Origin: Clostridia bacterium
Lineage (GTDB): Bacteria > Bacillota > Clostridia > Lachnospirales > Lachnospiraceae
Assembly: GCA_910574835.1 (NCBI GenBank)
Contig: CAJTDE010000003.1
Location: 1 to 64,000 of the forward strand
Direction of reading: 5' to 3'
Length of the DNA: 64,000 nucleotides
A model generated the notes under the pieces. The model had not been told where the DNA came from, searched no databases, and saw only the letters and a program-made list of their open reading frames with translations. Within the stretch, counting starts at the first letter, position 1; the number at the start of each line of letters is the position of its first letter. A program made the position numbers and the translations under genes. Shown piece after piece: positions 42,529-51,785 of the stretch.

Positions 42529-43293
42529 TTAATCCACTTGATGAACCCAGGTTCCTTTCTCCCTAAATTCCCGTATAAGCTCTGTGGGCGCGTCCGCGTC
42601 CGTGATAATATTCTCAATCTGCTCCGCCGGACAGCTCACAAACCCGCTCTTTTTTCCAAACTTTGTGCTGTCAGCCAGAATATAGGAGCCTTTGCTTACA
42701 CGTTCAAACATTGCCTGATTGAGATTTACTTCATTTAAAAGCTCTGTCGTCATTCCCGTATCCGGACAGATTCCCCCGCAGCCCATAAAGCTTTTTTTCG
42801 CCGTTACCTGCGTCAAGTTATTCATAGCAAAATCCCCTACCATTGCACCTTTTACATAACGCAGCTCTCCTCCAAGAAGAATGATCGTAGCATGGGAAGG
42901 ATTTTTTTCATTGATTATATTTCCATTATTTGTAATTACGGTTACATTTCTACTGGTAATGTATTTAAGCATAGCCAGAGCCGTAGAACTGGTATTGATA
43001 AAAATACTGTCGCCGTCCTCCACAAGACTTGCCGCATATCGGGCAATCCGTTCTCTTCGGAACTGCTTTTTGTTTTCTCCAAAATCCGCTCCCGGCTCTC
43101 CGCTGTTTCTGGCGCCTCCATAAAAACGTTCCAGCAGCTTATGATCCTCGAGATACTGCAGATCTCTCCGAATAGTTAAAGGAGACACTTGAAACTGCTC
43201 CGCCAAATGATTCACTGTTACATCGCCATTCTCACGCACAAGTTCTAATACTTTTTCTCTTCGGCTATTTACAATGCTGCGGCTCATTTTCAT
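42529..43293 (-). CDS. DeoR-family regulator, probably of ascorbate genes
   Basis: 254 residues; the ATG at 43293 (MKMSRSIVNSRREKV) follows AGGAGGG and a longer frame runs through a repeat. The N-terminal DeoR winged helix (VLELVREN, VNHLAEQFQVSPLTIRRDLQYLE) is followed by the DeoRC sugar-phosphate sensor (YGGARNSGEP, DGDSIFINTSSTALAML, TNNGNI, GGELRYVKGAMVGDFA). Such proteins repress catabolic operons until a phosphorylated intermediate binds. It lies between the PTS genes and the downstream ula enzymes, after a terminator, so it may head a second transcript. A role like UlaR is inferred from the neighbours. Confidence 0.88.
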   Translation of the reverse strand: MKMSRSIVNSRREKVLELVRENGDVTVNHLAEQFQVSPLTIRRDLQYLEDHKLLERFYGGARNSGEPGADFGENKKQFRRERIARYAASLVEDGDSIFINTSSTALAMLKYITSRNVTVITNNGNIINEKNPSHATIILLGGELRYVKGAMVGDFAMNNLTQVTAKKSFMGCGGICPDTGMTTELLNEVNLNQAMFERVSKGSYILADSTKFGKKSGFVSCPAEQIENIITDADAPTELIREFREKGTWVHQVD

Positions 43294-43313
43294 AATGCTT
43301 TCCCTCCTATTAT

Positions 43314-43346
43314 AGTCGCTGAGCGACGGCGCCAAAGGGTAAAGTC
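43314..43346 (-). repeat. 33-bp REP-like repeat, copy 3
   Basis: AGTCGCTGAGCGACGGCGCC followed by AAAGGGTAAAGTC. It ends about 5 bases from the ribosome site of the DeoR gene. Confidence 0.75.
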
Positions 43347-43423
43347 GCCTCGGCACACCTGTGACTTCACCATACAAACCTTAGTCCATATAGAAACCCA
43401 TGCATTCTCCTGTGAGCGGAAAA

Positions 43424-43465
43424 AGAGAGCGCCTTCCGGCTGATTTTATCCGGAAGACGCTCTCT
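43424..43465 (-). terminator. Terminator between ulaB and the DeoR gene
   Basis: AGAGAGCG plus CTTCCGG (43424-43439) pair with CCGGAAG plus CGCTCTCT (43450-43465). On the minus strand TTTTT follows. Confidence 0.85.
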
Positions 43466-43535
43466 TCTCGGCTGTCTTCATACCAGTTTCATATTTCTAA
43501 ATCATTCTTACCCCAAACAGGTATGTCCATCAAAT

Positions 43536-43844
43536 TTAGTTTGCCGTAATTCCGGCCTCCGTCATCTTCTCTTCCATCTCCTGCATAGACATAATGTTGC
43601 GCAGTCCTACTACGGTAGTTCCCTTTTTCTGGGCATCTGCGAACATGTTAAGGAAATTCTGAGCACAGAGCACTACATCATACTGAGACGCCGCACTCTT
43701 TCCCTCAGAAAGAGCACAGTGATGAATCTTTCCCGGCTTAATGTTCATCTTCTTCAAGGTCTTCTCCAATGTCATCTTCATCATCAGACTGGAACCTGCT
43801 CCGTTTGCACAGCACACCATAAAGCTCATGTTATCCTTCGCCAT
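43536..43844 (-). CDS. ulaB: PTS ascorbate transporter subunit IIB
   Basis: 102 residues from the ATG at 43844. The phosphocysteine loop is near the N-terminus (SFMVCCANGAGSSLMMKMTLE), with the cysteine of CANGAGSS as the phosphorylation site. The fold is the lactose/galactitol-type IIB. It receives phosphate from UlaC and passes it to ascorbate as UlaA imports it. It is the fourth gene of the ulaGCAB order and is followed by a terminator. Confidence 0.9.
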   Translation of the reverse strand: MAKDNMSFMVCCANGAGSSLMMKMTLEKTLKKMNIKPGKIHHCALSEGKSAASQYDVVLCAQNFLNMFADAQKKGTTVVGLRNIMSMQEMEEKMTEAGITAN

Positions 43845-43955
43845 AACTACATTCTCCTTTTCATTTTCCTCTCCGGAAGGGTTTTAAGATTATTCTATCA
43901 CCATGATAATAAAATATTTCATAAAAGTCAATGTTACTATGGAAATCTATTCCTT

Positions 43956-45446
43956 CTATTTTGCCTTCTTTGCCTTCAGCTCCTTGTATGCTTCATAGTC
44001 CTCGGTAATCAGGAAGTAGCCTTCCTTATTAGCACGGTACTGAAGCTGCGGAATTGCCAGAAGCGCAACTATTACAATCGCAAGACCCGCATAGCTTAAG
44101 AATCTCATCAGCACGGTGAATACCGGCCATACAACCGCCCAGTCCCACATACCTAAGTATCCGCCGTATGCTGCCATGCCTACCCAGCCTGCAATCAATG
44201 CGGAACCGAATACCTGGCACAGTCCGGAGATAAACGGCAGAATCATAGCTGCTTTCATTCCGCCCTTATTATTTGCATAAACCGCAATCGTTGCATTATC
44301 AAAGAATACAGGTACGAATCCGGCAATTACAAGTACAGGACTCTTCAGGAGAATCAAAACTCCGATTGCAAGGAACTGTCCGACAGCGCCGCAGAGGAAT
44401 CCGATTGGAACTGCATTAGGGGAACCAAAGCCGTAGGTTACGGCACAGTCTACCGCCGGTACGGAACCCGGGAGAAGCTTATTGGCAATACCCTGGAAGG
44501 ACTGGGTCAGCTCCGTAACAAAGGTTCTTACTCCCAACTGCAGGATTGCCAGATATACGGCAAAGTTCAGGCAGAGGGTTAAGATGTAGAACAAAAAGCT
44601 TGCATTTTCTCCTAAGAATCCGGCCTCAATCAGATAATCACGGCCCAGAATCAACAGGATCGCTCCAAAGAAAACGGTCATCAGAAGTGCCGTACATACC
44701 ATGTTCTCGTTAAAAATGGACATAAAGCCCGGAAGTTCAATATCCTCAATTCTTCTGGAAGCCTTCTTGCCTTTCTTCTCATCGCTTTCATGCATCTTGC
44801 CTGCAATCCAGGAGAACAGGGCTACACCCATAATCTGCTGATGTCCAAGACAGAAGCCTGCGCCGTCCGTCAGCTCCTGGGTCGGCTCGATGGTCAGGTT
44901 GGAACCTACCGCCCAGTAAAGTCCGAGTACAATAGCCATTACAATCAGAAGCGCCGTATTGTTGGAAGCCAGCGCCGGAAGTGCAAAGAGAATCAGCCAG
45001 TAAGCGGTAGATGCCTGCTGTACCTGCACATGTCCGGTGGTGAACAGAGAACGAAGCTTTGTAAGCTTACGCAGGCGAACCAAAATAATATTTACAATAA
45101 ACGCAATCAGAAGAAGCATCATTACCTGAGAAAAGGACTTTCCGAATACCTCTTCTACACCGGCCGTAACCGCATTCTGTCCAAAGTAAGGGTCAATTAC
45201 CATTGCGTCCAAATTAAAACGTTCCTTTAAGCCTACCAGTACCGGGCGGAAGTTGCTTACCAGTCCGCCGGAACCGACAGCCAGAATCATATATCCTACT
45301 ACAGCTTTGATTGTGCCTCCCAGTACGTCATACCAGGGTTTCTTAAGCAGAATATAACCCAACAAAACAATCAGTCCGATCATCCATGCCGGCTGCTGTA
45401 AAATATTTGTAGCAAAATACGACCACGCTTTCATCAAAATATCCAT
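43956..45446 (-). CDS. ulaA: PTS ascorbate transporter subunit IIC
   Basis: 496 residues with about eleven membrane helices, the normal UlaA/SgaT size. Recognisable stretches include GTIKAVVGYMILAVGSGGLVSNFRP, AVDCAVTYGFGSPNAVPIGF, and MLLLIAFIVNIILVRL. It is the membrane channel that takes up L-ascorbate and releases ascorbate 6-phosphate. It lies 118 bases after ulaC and 111 bases before ulaB, somewhat loose spacing for a PTS operon; no terminator was seen in either gap. Confidence 0.93.
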   Translation of the reverse strand: MDILMKAWSYFATNILQQPAWMIGLIVLLGYILLKKPWYDVLGGTIKAVVGYMILAVGSGGLVSNFRPVLVGLKERFNLDAMVIDPYFGQNAVTAGVEEVFGKSFSQVMMLLLIAFIVNIILVRLRKLTKLRSLFTTGHVQVQQASTAYWLILFALPALASNNTALLIVMAIVLGLYWAVGSNLTIEPTQELTDGAGFCLGHQQIMGVALFSWIAGKMHESDEKKGKKASRRIEDIELPGFMSIFNENMVCTALLMTVFFGAILLILGRDYLIEAGFLGENASFLFYILTLCLNFAVYLAILQLGVRTFVTELTQSFQGIANKLLPGSVPAVDCAVTYGFGSPNAVPIGFLCGAVGQFLAIGVLILLKSPVLVIAGFVPVFFDNATIAVYANNKGGMKAAMILPFISGLCQVFGSALIAGWVGMAAYGGYLGMWDWAVVWPVFTVLMRFLSYAGLAIVIVALLAIPQLQYRANKEGYFLITEDYEAYKELKAKKAK

Positions 45447-45564
45447 ACACTTTCTCCTTATTCTAATTTATATATTAACACAAAAGCATTTTCGGTTCCC
45501 GTAGTTACCGGTCATAAATCCTTCCATGCCCTATATAATATACGCTTTCCAAAATTTTCTATTG

Positions 45565-46020
45565 TTAATCCAGATACTGCTCCTGTATCTTCAGCAAATC
45601 TTCCGGAGTCTTGGCATCTGCCAGGGCTTTTACCACATCCTCATTCATGAGCATCTCGGACAGCTTCATCATGTTATCCAGATGCTGTTCAGGATTGCAG
45701 GAGGCTAAGGTAAAGAACAGCTGTGCATCTTTCTCCGGGTCTCCCGGTTCAAAGCTTACCGGCTTATCAAGCTTCATAAAGCCGATAGCTGTCTTATTGA
45801 CGCCGATGGCATTTTCCTGGGAATGGGGCATGGCAACATTCGGCATAATGACAATGTAGGGACCATGCTTTTCCACGCAGGCAATGATGTCCTCTTTGTA
45901 GTTGGCTTCTATGGTTCCGTCCGCCTCAAGGCTCTTGCAGCTCATGCGGATAGCTTCTTTCCAATCCGGAGCTTCCTCCGCAAAAAAGTAATGCTTTTTC
46001 TCAACAAATTCTCTTAACAT
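45565..46020 (-). CDS. ulaC: PTS ascorbate transporter subunit IIA
   Basis: 151 residues from the ATG at 46020, behind AAAGGAGAG; the longer frame reads into ulaG and is rejected. It is a mannitol/fructose-type IIA domain: the phosphohistidine lies in IVIMPNVAMPHSQE, with EANYKEDIIACVEKHGPY before it. It takes phosphate from HPr and gives it to UlaB. It begins 19 bases after ulaG ends, so it is clearly in that operon. Confidence 0.9.
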   Translation of the reverse strand: MLREFVEKKHYFFAEEAPDWKEAIRMSCKSLEADGTIEANYKEDIIACVEKHGPYIVIMPNVAMPHSQENAIGVNKTAIGFMKLDKPVSFEPGDPEKDAQLFFTLASCNPEQHLDNMMKLSEMLMNEDVVKALADAKTPEDLLKIQEQYLD

Positions 46021-46039
46021 ACCTTCTCTCCTTTGCAGT

Positions 46040-47143
46040 CTACAGACATGAACGGAACGGGATATTCTGGGGATGCTCGAAGCAGTCCTCAAAACCTCTT
46101 CTGTGATGATAGTACAGCTTATCCTTGTCCTGCGGATAGGTATATTTGCCGCCTACCTGCCAGAAGAACGGATGGAACTTGTACTCGTTGCGGTCCTTCT
46201 TGAAGTCATACAGAACCTTAATCTCCTCGCAGTCCGCCTGGAAGTTGGTCCATACATCCCAGTGAATCGGAACAACTACCTTACAGCCAAGATTCTCAGC
46301 CATGCGCAGAATGTCGATGGAGGTCATCTTATCCTGCATACCAACGGGATTCTCTCCGAAGGAACCGAAGGCCACATCAATATCGTAATCCTTGCCATGC
46401 TTTGCAAAGTAGATGGAGAAATGAGAGTCACCGGAGTGGTAAATGTTTCCGCCCGGAGTCTTTACCAGATAGTTGACAGCCTTATCATCCATATCCGTAG
46501 GACATACGCCGGTAAGCTCTTCTCTGTTCTCGCTTGTGTCATCGGTCGTTACAATGCAGGTACGATCGAAGCTGTCCAGGGCCACAATCTCCAGATCCTT
46601 AATCTTAATCACATCGCCGGGCTTTACGGTAATGCAGCGGTCTTCCGGAACGCCCCACTTCATCCAGGTCTCTACGGACTTCTTCGGTCCGATAAAGGGA
46701 ACCGGAATCTCCTTGCCCTGCTCATCTGTGGTAGTCATTCCGCTCCGAATGACATGTGCGGCCCACTCAGCGGACATATGATCCTGATGATAATGAGTGG
46801 CCAAAACCGCATCCACATGCTTGAAGGCAAAAGGATCGATAACAAAGGGGACATTTCTAAGGTTCGGCTGCATCAGCCGCCCTCCGCACATATTTGCCAT
46901 CTGATGGCCGGGCTTCATCTTATTGTCTCCGTGGGTTCTCTTTCCATTGCCGCACCACAGGTCAATGGTGATGTTTGTGTTATCAGGAGTCTTGAACCAG
47001 ACACCTGTACAGCCAAGCCACCACATAGCAACATTGCCCGGCGCTACCACCTCGCTTTCGATGTCCTCCACCAGCCAGGTGCCCCACTCCGGAAATGTGC
47101 TCATGATCCAGCTTTCCCGGGTGATTTCATTTACTTTGGACAT
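46040..47143 (-). CDS. ulaG: L-ascorbate-6-phosphate lactonase
   Basis: 367 residues from the ATG at 47143 ([16 protein letters not shown]), behind GGAAGATG. It is a metallo-beta-lactamase fold enzyme with the metal motif THYHQDHMS, further ligands in YHSGDSHFS and [10 protein letters not shown], and the UlaG-typical [18 protein letters not shown] start. It opens ascorbate 6-phosphate to 3-keto-L-gulonate 6-phosphate in the cytoplasm. It is the first gene after the operator-rich promoter region. Its product would be the substrate of UlaD, which is not encoded here. Confidence 0.96.
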   Translation of the reverse strand: MSKVNEITRESWIMSTFPEWGTWLVEDIESEVVAPGNVAMWWLGCTGVWFKTPDNTNITIDLWCGNGKRTHGDNKMKPGHQMANMCGGRLMQPNLRNVPFVIDPFAFKHVDAVLATHYHQDHMSAEWAAHVIRSGMTTTDEQGKEIPVPFIGPKKSVETWMKWGVPEDRCITVKPGDVIKIKDLEIVALDSFDRTCIVTTDDTSENREELTGVCPTDMDDKAVNYLVKTPGGNIYHSGDSHFSIYFAKHGKDYDIDVAFGSFGENPVGMQDKMTSIDILRMAENLGCKVVVPIHWDVWTNFQADCEEIKVLYDFKKDRNEYKFHPFFWQVGGKYTYPQDKDKLYYHHRRGFEDCFEHPQNIPFRSCL

Positions 47144-47195
47144 TTTTCATCTTCCTTTCTTAAATTATTTTTACTATTTATTTCGTTATAGTTAT

Positions 47196-47223
47196 ATTAT
47201 ACATAAACCATTCATCTTTTCAA
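47196..47223 (-). promoter_or_regulatory. Promoter of the ulaG operon with possible upstream operator repeats
   Basis: On the minus strand TTGAAA (47218-47223) and TATAAT (47196-47201) are spaced by 16 bases. Upstream, between about 47255 and 47300, two TTCGAT-containing half-sites lie in a T-rich tract and could bind the DeoR regulator. The rest of 47224-47403 shows no gene. Confidence 0.65.
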
Positions 47224-47408
47224 CCGATTATATGATTATTTGAATGTTTTTACGTTCGATTTTATATGTTTTAGAATTTTTCGATCGTTTTTGACGTCTA
47301 TCTACCGTAAATTTTCTTGGTATCTTAATTGTTTTTTATATATTTAGCATAAACAGCTATTAATTTTATGATTGTTTTGAACTTTTCTATTCTATTGCAC
47401 ACAAAAAA

Positions 47409-47466
47409 GCTGCCACAAAATAATATAATGGTTTGCCCATAACCCACTAACTTATTTTGCAGCAGC
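47409..47466 (-). terminator. Terminator of ctpA
   Basis: GCTGC..CAAAATAA on the two sides (47409-47423 with 47452-47466) pair with a 2-base mismatch. TTTTTTG follows on the minus strand. It is just past the ctpA stop. Confidence 0.75.
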
Positions 47467-47486
47467 CTTTCCTGCTTTTTATTCCT

Positions 47487-48704
47487 TTATTGCAGCAACA
47501 ATTCCAACGCCTTTTGCAGCTGATTATCTTTTTCCATTGGAATCACTACTTCTTTTTCCAGTTCCTCCTCAAGCTCCACCTCAATATCCGGCTCAATTCC
47601 AATCCCGTGAATATCATTTCCTTTTGGCGTATAATACTTGGATACCGTAAGCTTCACAGCCGTTCCGTCGCTTAACGGATAAATCTTTTGAACAATTCCT
47701 TTTCCGTAAGTCTTAGTTCCTACCAATGTGCCAATCCCGTAATCCTTGATGGCTCCTGCAAAAATTTCCGACGCACTGGCGCTGTTTCCATTTACCAGAA
47801 CCGCCAGAGGCTTATCAAAGTAATGCTCTTTATCCGAACTTTCTTCTTCACGATTGCCATATTTATCCTCTGTGTAAACAATCAGCCCTTCCGGAAGCAG
47901 ACGATCCAAAATCGCACATACACTGGACACCAGTCCTCCGCCATTATCCCGCAGATCCACAATGAGTCCCTTCATCCCCTGTTTCTCCAGTTCGTCAAGC
48001 GCCTGAATAAATTGTTCGGAAGTAACATCATCAAAAGAAGAAATAGAGATATATCCTATCTGCTCCTCTAACATGGCCGACTCCACCGTCTGAATCTCTA
48101 TCGTCCTCCTGGACACCTCAAAATTCAGATAATCCGGCTCTCCGTCCCGGACAACACTGATCCGGACCTGAGTATTCTCCTCCCCCTTAATATGAGAAAC
48201 AATCATATTCAGATCTTGGCCCGTCACTTCCATATCCCCTACCTTATAGAGAATGTCTCCCGGCAGAAGCCCCGCTTCCCTGGCAGGTCCGTCCTCAAAG
48301 ATCCGGGTGAGCGTAACAATGCCCGTTGACATATTTTGAGAGATCTCCACGCCAATGCCGCAGTAACTGCCGTTGGTGCTGTCTATCATACTCTGATATT
48401 CTTCCTTCGTATAATAGGCAGCGTATGGATCTCCCAATCCGGCCACCGCACCCTTATAAAGCCAGGTTTCGATTTGTTCCGAATCCAGCTCATCCAGGTA
48501 GTAATTATTCATAAGAGACTCTATCTCCGTCAGCTTTTCCTGTACCTCTTTATCTGTCAGTTCAATCTGCCCGGCCTTTTCCGAGCCATTATTTCCAAGG
48601 ATCTCCGGCAAAAATCCGCTGGCAAACATCACAGCCTGAATTACAATTAAGGTAGCCGCAAAACCGATAGCTATCCCTTTCCATAATTGCTTTTTCTCTT
48701 CCAT
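47487..48704 (-). CDS. ctpA: S41-family C-terminal processing protease
   Basis: 405 residues from the ATG at 48704 (MEEKKQLWKGIAIGFAATLI), GGAGATGAGG upstream. An N-terminal membrane anchor (about 9-30) precedes a PDZ domain (VTLTRIFEDGPAREAGLLPGDILYKVGD) and the S41 protease with the catalytic Ser in NGNSASASEIFAGA and Lys in GTKTYGKGIVQ. CtpA-type proteases trim envelope proteins outside the membrane. The C-terminus is acidic. It lies downstream of the envC/ftsEX set with a hairpin between, a common Clostridia arrangement linked to cell-wall turnover. Confidence 0.94.
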   Translation of the reverse strand: MEEKKQLWKGIAIGFAATLIVIQAVMFASGFLPEILGNNGSEKAGQIELTDKEVQEKLTEIESLMNNYYLDELDSEQIETWLYKGAVAGLGDPYAAYYTKEEYQSMIDSTNGSYCGIGVEISQNMSTGIVTLTRIFEDGPAREAGLLPGDILYKVGDMEVTGQDLNMIVSHIKGEENTQVRISVVRDGEPDYLNFEVSRRTIEIQTVESAMLEEQIGYISISSFDDVTSEQFIQALDELEKQGMKGLIVDLRDNGGGLVSSVCAILDRLLPEGLIVYTEDKYGNREEESSDKEHYFDKPLAVLVNGNSASASEIFAGAIKDYGIGTLVGTKTYGKGIVQKIYPLSDGTAVKLTVSKYYTPKGNDIHGIGIEPDIEVELEEELEKEVVIPMEKDNQLQKALELLLQ

Positions 48705-48731
48705 ATTGTTCCTCATCTCCAACAGTCGAAA

Positions 48732-48782
48732 GGGGCTGCCGCAAAACAAGCCTTTCCTTTTGTCTTATTTTGCGGCATCCCC
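48732..48782 (-). terminator. Hairpin between the EnvC-like gene and ctpA
   Basis: GGGG.TGCCGCAAAA.AAG arms (48732-48750 with 48764-48782) pair with two mismatches. On the minus strand only TTTC follows, so termination may be partial. Confidence 0.65.
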
Positions 48783-48821
48783 TATGGTTTCTTTTTTAAC
48801 TATACGCCATTTTTCTTTATT

Positions 48822-50120
48822 CTATCCCACATAATTGCGCGGATTCACATAAGTTCCGTTCTTAATCACGCCAAAATGCAAATGCGGCCCGGTAGAAAAG
48901 CCCGTAGATCCGACTGCCGCAATACTCTGCCCTGCGCTCACCACATCTCCTACCGATACATAAAGAGCCGAACAATGCATATACACCGTAGAAAGCCCGT
49001 TGCCATGAGAAATTACCACATAATTTCCTGCGGAACTGCTGTAGGTTGAAGTAGTAACTCTTCCTCCTGCCGCCGCAACAATGCTTGAACCATGAGCCGC
49101 CCCGATGTCAATCCCTTTGTGGTTGGTAGAAGCTCCCGGAAGAGGCTGAGGTCTCGGCCCAAATCCGCTTGTTATCCGTCTGCTGCTGGGACAGGGCCAG
49201 ACGAATCCGGAGGCTCCTCCGTCGCCGTCATCCATACTGGCATTGGCAAGAGCCGCCGCCGCAATCTGCTCTTCAATCTGATTCAGCAGCTTTTCCTGCT
49301 CCTCCAGATCCTCTTTAAATTCTGCCGCATCGCTGTTCTGGCTGTCTATCTGCGCCTGATAGCTCTGTATCTCCGCTGTCTTTTTCTTAATCAAGGCGTC
49401 TACGGTCTCTTTCTGCTCCTTCGCGGCATCTGCCATCAGCTCCAATTCCTCCTCCTCGGATTCCAGAACCGCCTTTGCCGCAGCGACCGCCTCCTTCTGG
49501 GCAATGTACTCATCCATCTTCTTTCGATCGTATTCCGACATCGCTTTTACATAAGTCGATTTGTTGAGGAAATCTCCGATACTGTCGGCCGTCAAAAGCA
49601 TCTCCAGATAAGAAGGATTCCCGTTCTCATACAGATATTGTATCCGAAGCTTCATATCCTCATACTGCTGATCTGCCACTCTCTGGGCCTCGTCGAGTTC
49701 TGCTTCCGCCTGAACTATCTCTTCCTTTTTCGCTTCAATATCTTCATTCAGTTTTTTAATCTGGCCGGCAAGAGACGCAGCCTCCTGATCCAAACGGGCG
49801 ATGTAATCTTTCAGGTTACTTTTATTTGCCTCAAGCCGCTCAATATTTTTCTTAATATCGCTGATATCTGATTTGATATCGTTAATTTTATCTAATGCGT
49901 CCTTTTTCTTCTTCTCCAGTTCATCCGTATCTATCTTTTTATTGCCGGAACCGGTCGTTTTTTTCTCTTCCGTATCCTTTTTTTCCGACGACTCTTCGGA
50001 AGAGCCGCCTGTAGAAATCTCCGCTTCGGATGCCATCACAGGCCCCCTGTTCGAATAATGCATTGCAGCTGCTAATAAAACCGCTAAAAGCAGCACATGA
50101 ATATAACGCTTCTTTTTCAT
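48822..50120 (-). CDS. EnvC/NlpD-like murein hydrolase activator with M23 domain
   Basis: About 432 residues; the ATG at 50120 (MKKKRYIHVLLLAVLLAAAM) gives a proper signal peptide; an ATG four codons earlier is possible. After a Ser/Glu-rich spacer, two long coiled-coil stretches follow (about residues 55-135 and 175-285). The C-terminal LytM/M23 domain (about 320-432) retains the zinc-site motifs NHKGIDIGAAHGSSI and HLHFGV, so it may be an active peptidase rather than a dead activator. In known systems FtsEX drives such coiled-coil proteins to activate septal wall splitting. It lies directly after ftsX. Confidence 0.9.
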   Translation of the reverse strand: MKKKRYIHVLLLAVLLAAAMHYSNRGPVMASEAEISTGGSSEESSEKKDTEEKKTTGSGNKKIDTDELEKKKKDALDKINDIKSDISDIKKNIERLEANKSNLKDYIARLDQEAASLAGQIKKLNEDIEAKKEEIVQAEAELDEAQRVADQQYEDMKLRIQYLYENGNPSYLEMLLTADSIGDFLNKSTYVKAMSEYDRKKMDEYIAQKEAVAAAKAVLESEEEELELMADAAKEQKETVDALIKKKTAEIQSYQAQIDSQNSDAAEFKEDLEEQEKLLNQIEEQIAAAALANASMDDGDGGASGFVWPCPSSRRITSGFGPRPQPLPGASTNHKGIDIGAAHGSSIVAAAGGRVTTSTYSSSAGNYVVISHGNGLSTVYMHCSALYVSVGDVVSAGQSIAAVGSTGFSTGPHLHFGVIKNGTYVNPRNYVG

Positions 50121-50148
50121 CTCTCTGAACATCCTTTTTCTGCTGATT

Positions 50149-51063
50149 TCAGACTCTCAGGTGCTTACGAATAGTTAAATAGCTTCCAAAAAATCCAATC
50201 CCGACACCCAATGCAAGCCCCACCGGCAGCAGTGTCCGAAACATCGCATCAATGGGAAGGAATTGCACCAGCCCGGTAAGATTGTCGAATTGTCCTCCCA
50301 TATAGCCCACCAGTTTTGTATAAAGAAGATACAGAAGGCTTAAAGGAATTGCCGCTCCGATTATTCCAATCAAAAGCCCCTCCACCACAAAAGGCGCTTT
50401 TACAAAAGAATTGGTTGCGCCTATCAGCTTCATTATCGCAATCTCTTCTTTACGAACCGCTATTCCGATGGTTACCGTATTGCTGATCAGGAACACAGAG
50501 ACGCAGAGCAGCAAAATAATAATGGCAACGGACACATATCCCACCAGAAGATTAAAGCTTGTGAGAATCTCGGCCACTTCTACCGATTTGTTTACCCGGC
50601 GGATTCCCTCCATAGATTCCAGATATTCCACAAGCGTGCTCTGGCCTTCCACATCCTTCAGATATATCTCATAATGGGCTTGTTTTGCAAGCGGGTTGTC
50701 GTTGGCAAATCCATCCGCAAGCTGCGGAGCTTCTGCAAAATAGATATATTTGTAGGACTCCCAGGTCTCTTCCGCAGAGACAAACTTCGCCTCCTCCACC
50801 TCTTCCCTTGCTCGGATCTTCTCTCCAATCTCATCCATAGCAGCCTGATCATAGGAGACCTCCTCATCAAAGAATACGCTGACGGATACCCCGCTCTCCA
50901 CTTCCTCCACCATATACCGAAAGTTCTGTACCACACAAAAGAAAAGGCCGAACAGAAAGATACAGATGGACATCGTAGCAATAGATGCCAGCGAGAACAT
51001 TTTATTTCTCCAAATATTTTTAAGGCCCTGCTTCAGACAGTAGCCAATCGTGCTAATTCGCAT
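50149..51063 (-). CDS. ftsX: Cell-division membrane protein FtsX
   Basis: 304 residues from the ATG at 51063 ([20 protein letters not shown]), which overlaps the end of ftsE by 11 bases. Four membrane helices are expected (about 22-44, 170-195, 220-240, 270-292), with a large extracellular loop between the first two (SGVSVSVFFDEEVSYDQAAM onward), which contacts the hydrolase activator. FtsX works with FtsE to couple ATP hydrolysis to peptidoglycan hydrolysis. A longer frame exists but lacks a ribosome site. The EnvC-like gene follows after 28 bases. Confidence 0.95.
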   Translation of the reverse strand: MRISTIGYCLKQGLKNIWRNKMFSLASIATMSICIFLFGLFFCVVQNFRYMVEEVESGVSVSVFFDEEVSYDQAAMDEIGEKIRAREEVEEAKFVSAEETWESYKYIYFAEAPQLADGFANDNPLAKQAHYEIYLKDVEGQSTLVEYLESMEGIRRVNKSVEVAEILTSFNLLVGYVSVAIIILLLCVSVFLISNTVTIGIAVRKEEIAIMKLIGATNSFVKAPFVVEGLLIGIIGAAIPLSLLYLLYTKLVGYMGGQFDNLTGLVQFLPIDAMFRTLLPVGLALGVGIGFFGSYLTIRKHLRV

Positions 51064-51742
51064 GTTGTATGTACCCAGCTTTTCGCTCGTCACTGATAAT
51101 GACGCCTCTATGCATTGCAATCACACGCTTCTTCATCTGATCCACAATCTCCTGATTATGGGTTACCACCACAACGGTAGTTCCCCTCTCATTAATAGTC
51201 TCCAGAAGCTTCATAATTTCCTTGGAGTTCTTTGGATCTAGGTTTCCGGTAGGCTCGTCCGCCAAAAGGATATTAGGCTTATTTACCAAGGCTCTGGCAA
51301 GAGCAACCCTCTGCTGCTCACCGCCGGAAAGCTGCTTGGGGTAGGACTTATATTTCTCCGCCAGTCCCACCAAAGACAGCATAGCCGGTACATTTTTACG
51401 GATATTCTTAGTGGGAGTAATTACAACTCTCTGAGCAAATGCAATGTTTTCATACACGTTCCTGTCCTTTAAGAGACGGAAGTCCTGAAATACCACGCCG
51501 ATTTTCCGGCGATATTTCGGAACAGAACGCTGCTTCATTTTATTTAGATTAATTCCATTTACCTTGATGGTTCCGGATGTTGGTTCAAGCTCTTTTAAAA
51601 GAAGCTTGATTAAAGTAGATTTACCCGAACCGCTGTCGCCTACGATAAAAACAAACTCACCCTTGTCAATGTGCAGACTGACTCCGTTCAGAGCGTGATT
51701 GCCCGTGGAATAGGCTTTTGTCACATTTTCCAAATCGATCAT
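51053..51742 (-). CDS. ftsE: Cell-division ATP-binding protein FtsE
   Basis: 229 residues, the usual FtsE length. Walker A is GDSGSGKST, the ABC signature [15 protein letters not shown], and Walker [34 protein letters not shown] is a typical FtsE start. It is the cytoplasmic ATPase partner of FtsX. It overlaps ftsX and leads the ftsE-ftsX-EnvC-like set. Confidence 0.97.
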   Translation of the reverse strand: MIDLENVTKAYSTGNHALNGVSLHIDKGEFVFIVGDSGSGKSTLIKLLLKELEPTSGTIKVNGINLNKMKQRSVPKYRRKIGVVFQDFRLLKDRNVYENIAFAQRVVITPTKNIRKNVPAMLSLVGLAEKYKSYPKQLSGGEQQRVALARALVNKPNILLADEPTGNLDPKNSKEIMKLLETINERGTTVVVVTHNQEIVDQMKKRVIAMHRGVIISDERKAGYIQHAN

Positions 51743-51785
51743 TTTTTCTTTTCTCTCCTCAGTGCTTTTCCCATTGGAATCTCAT

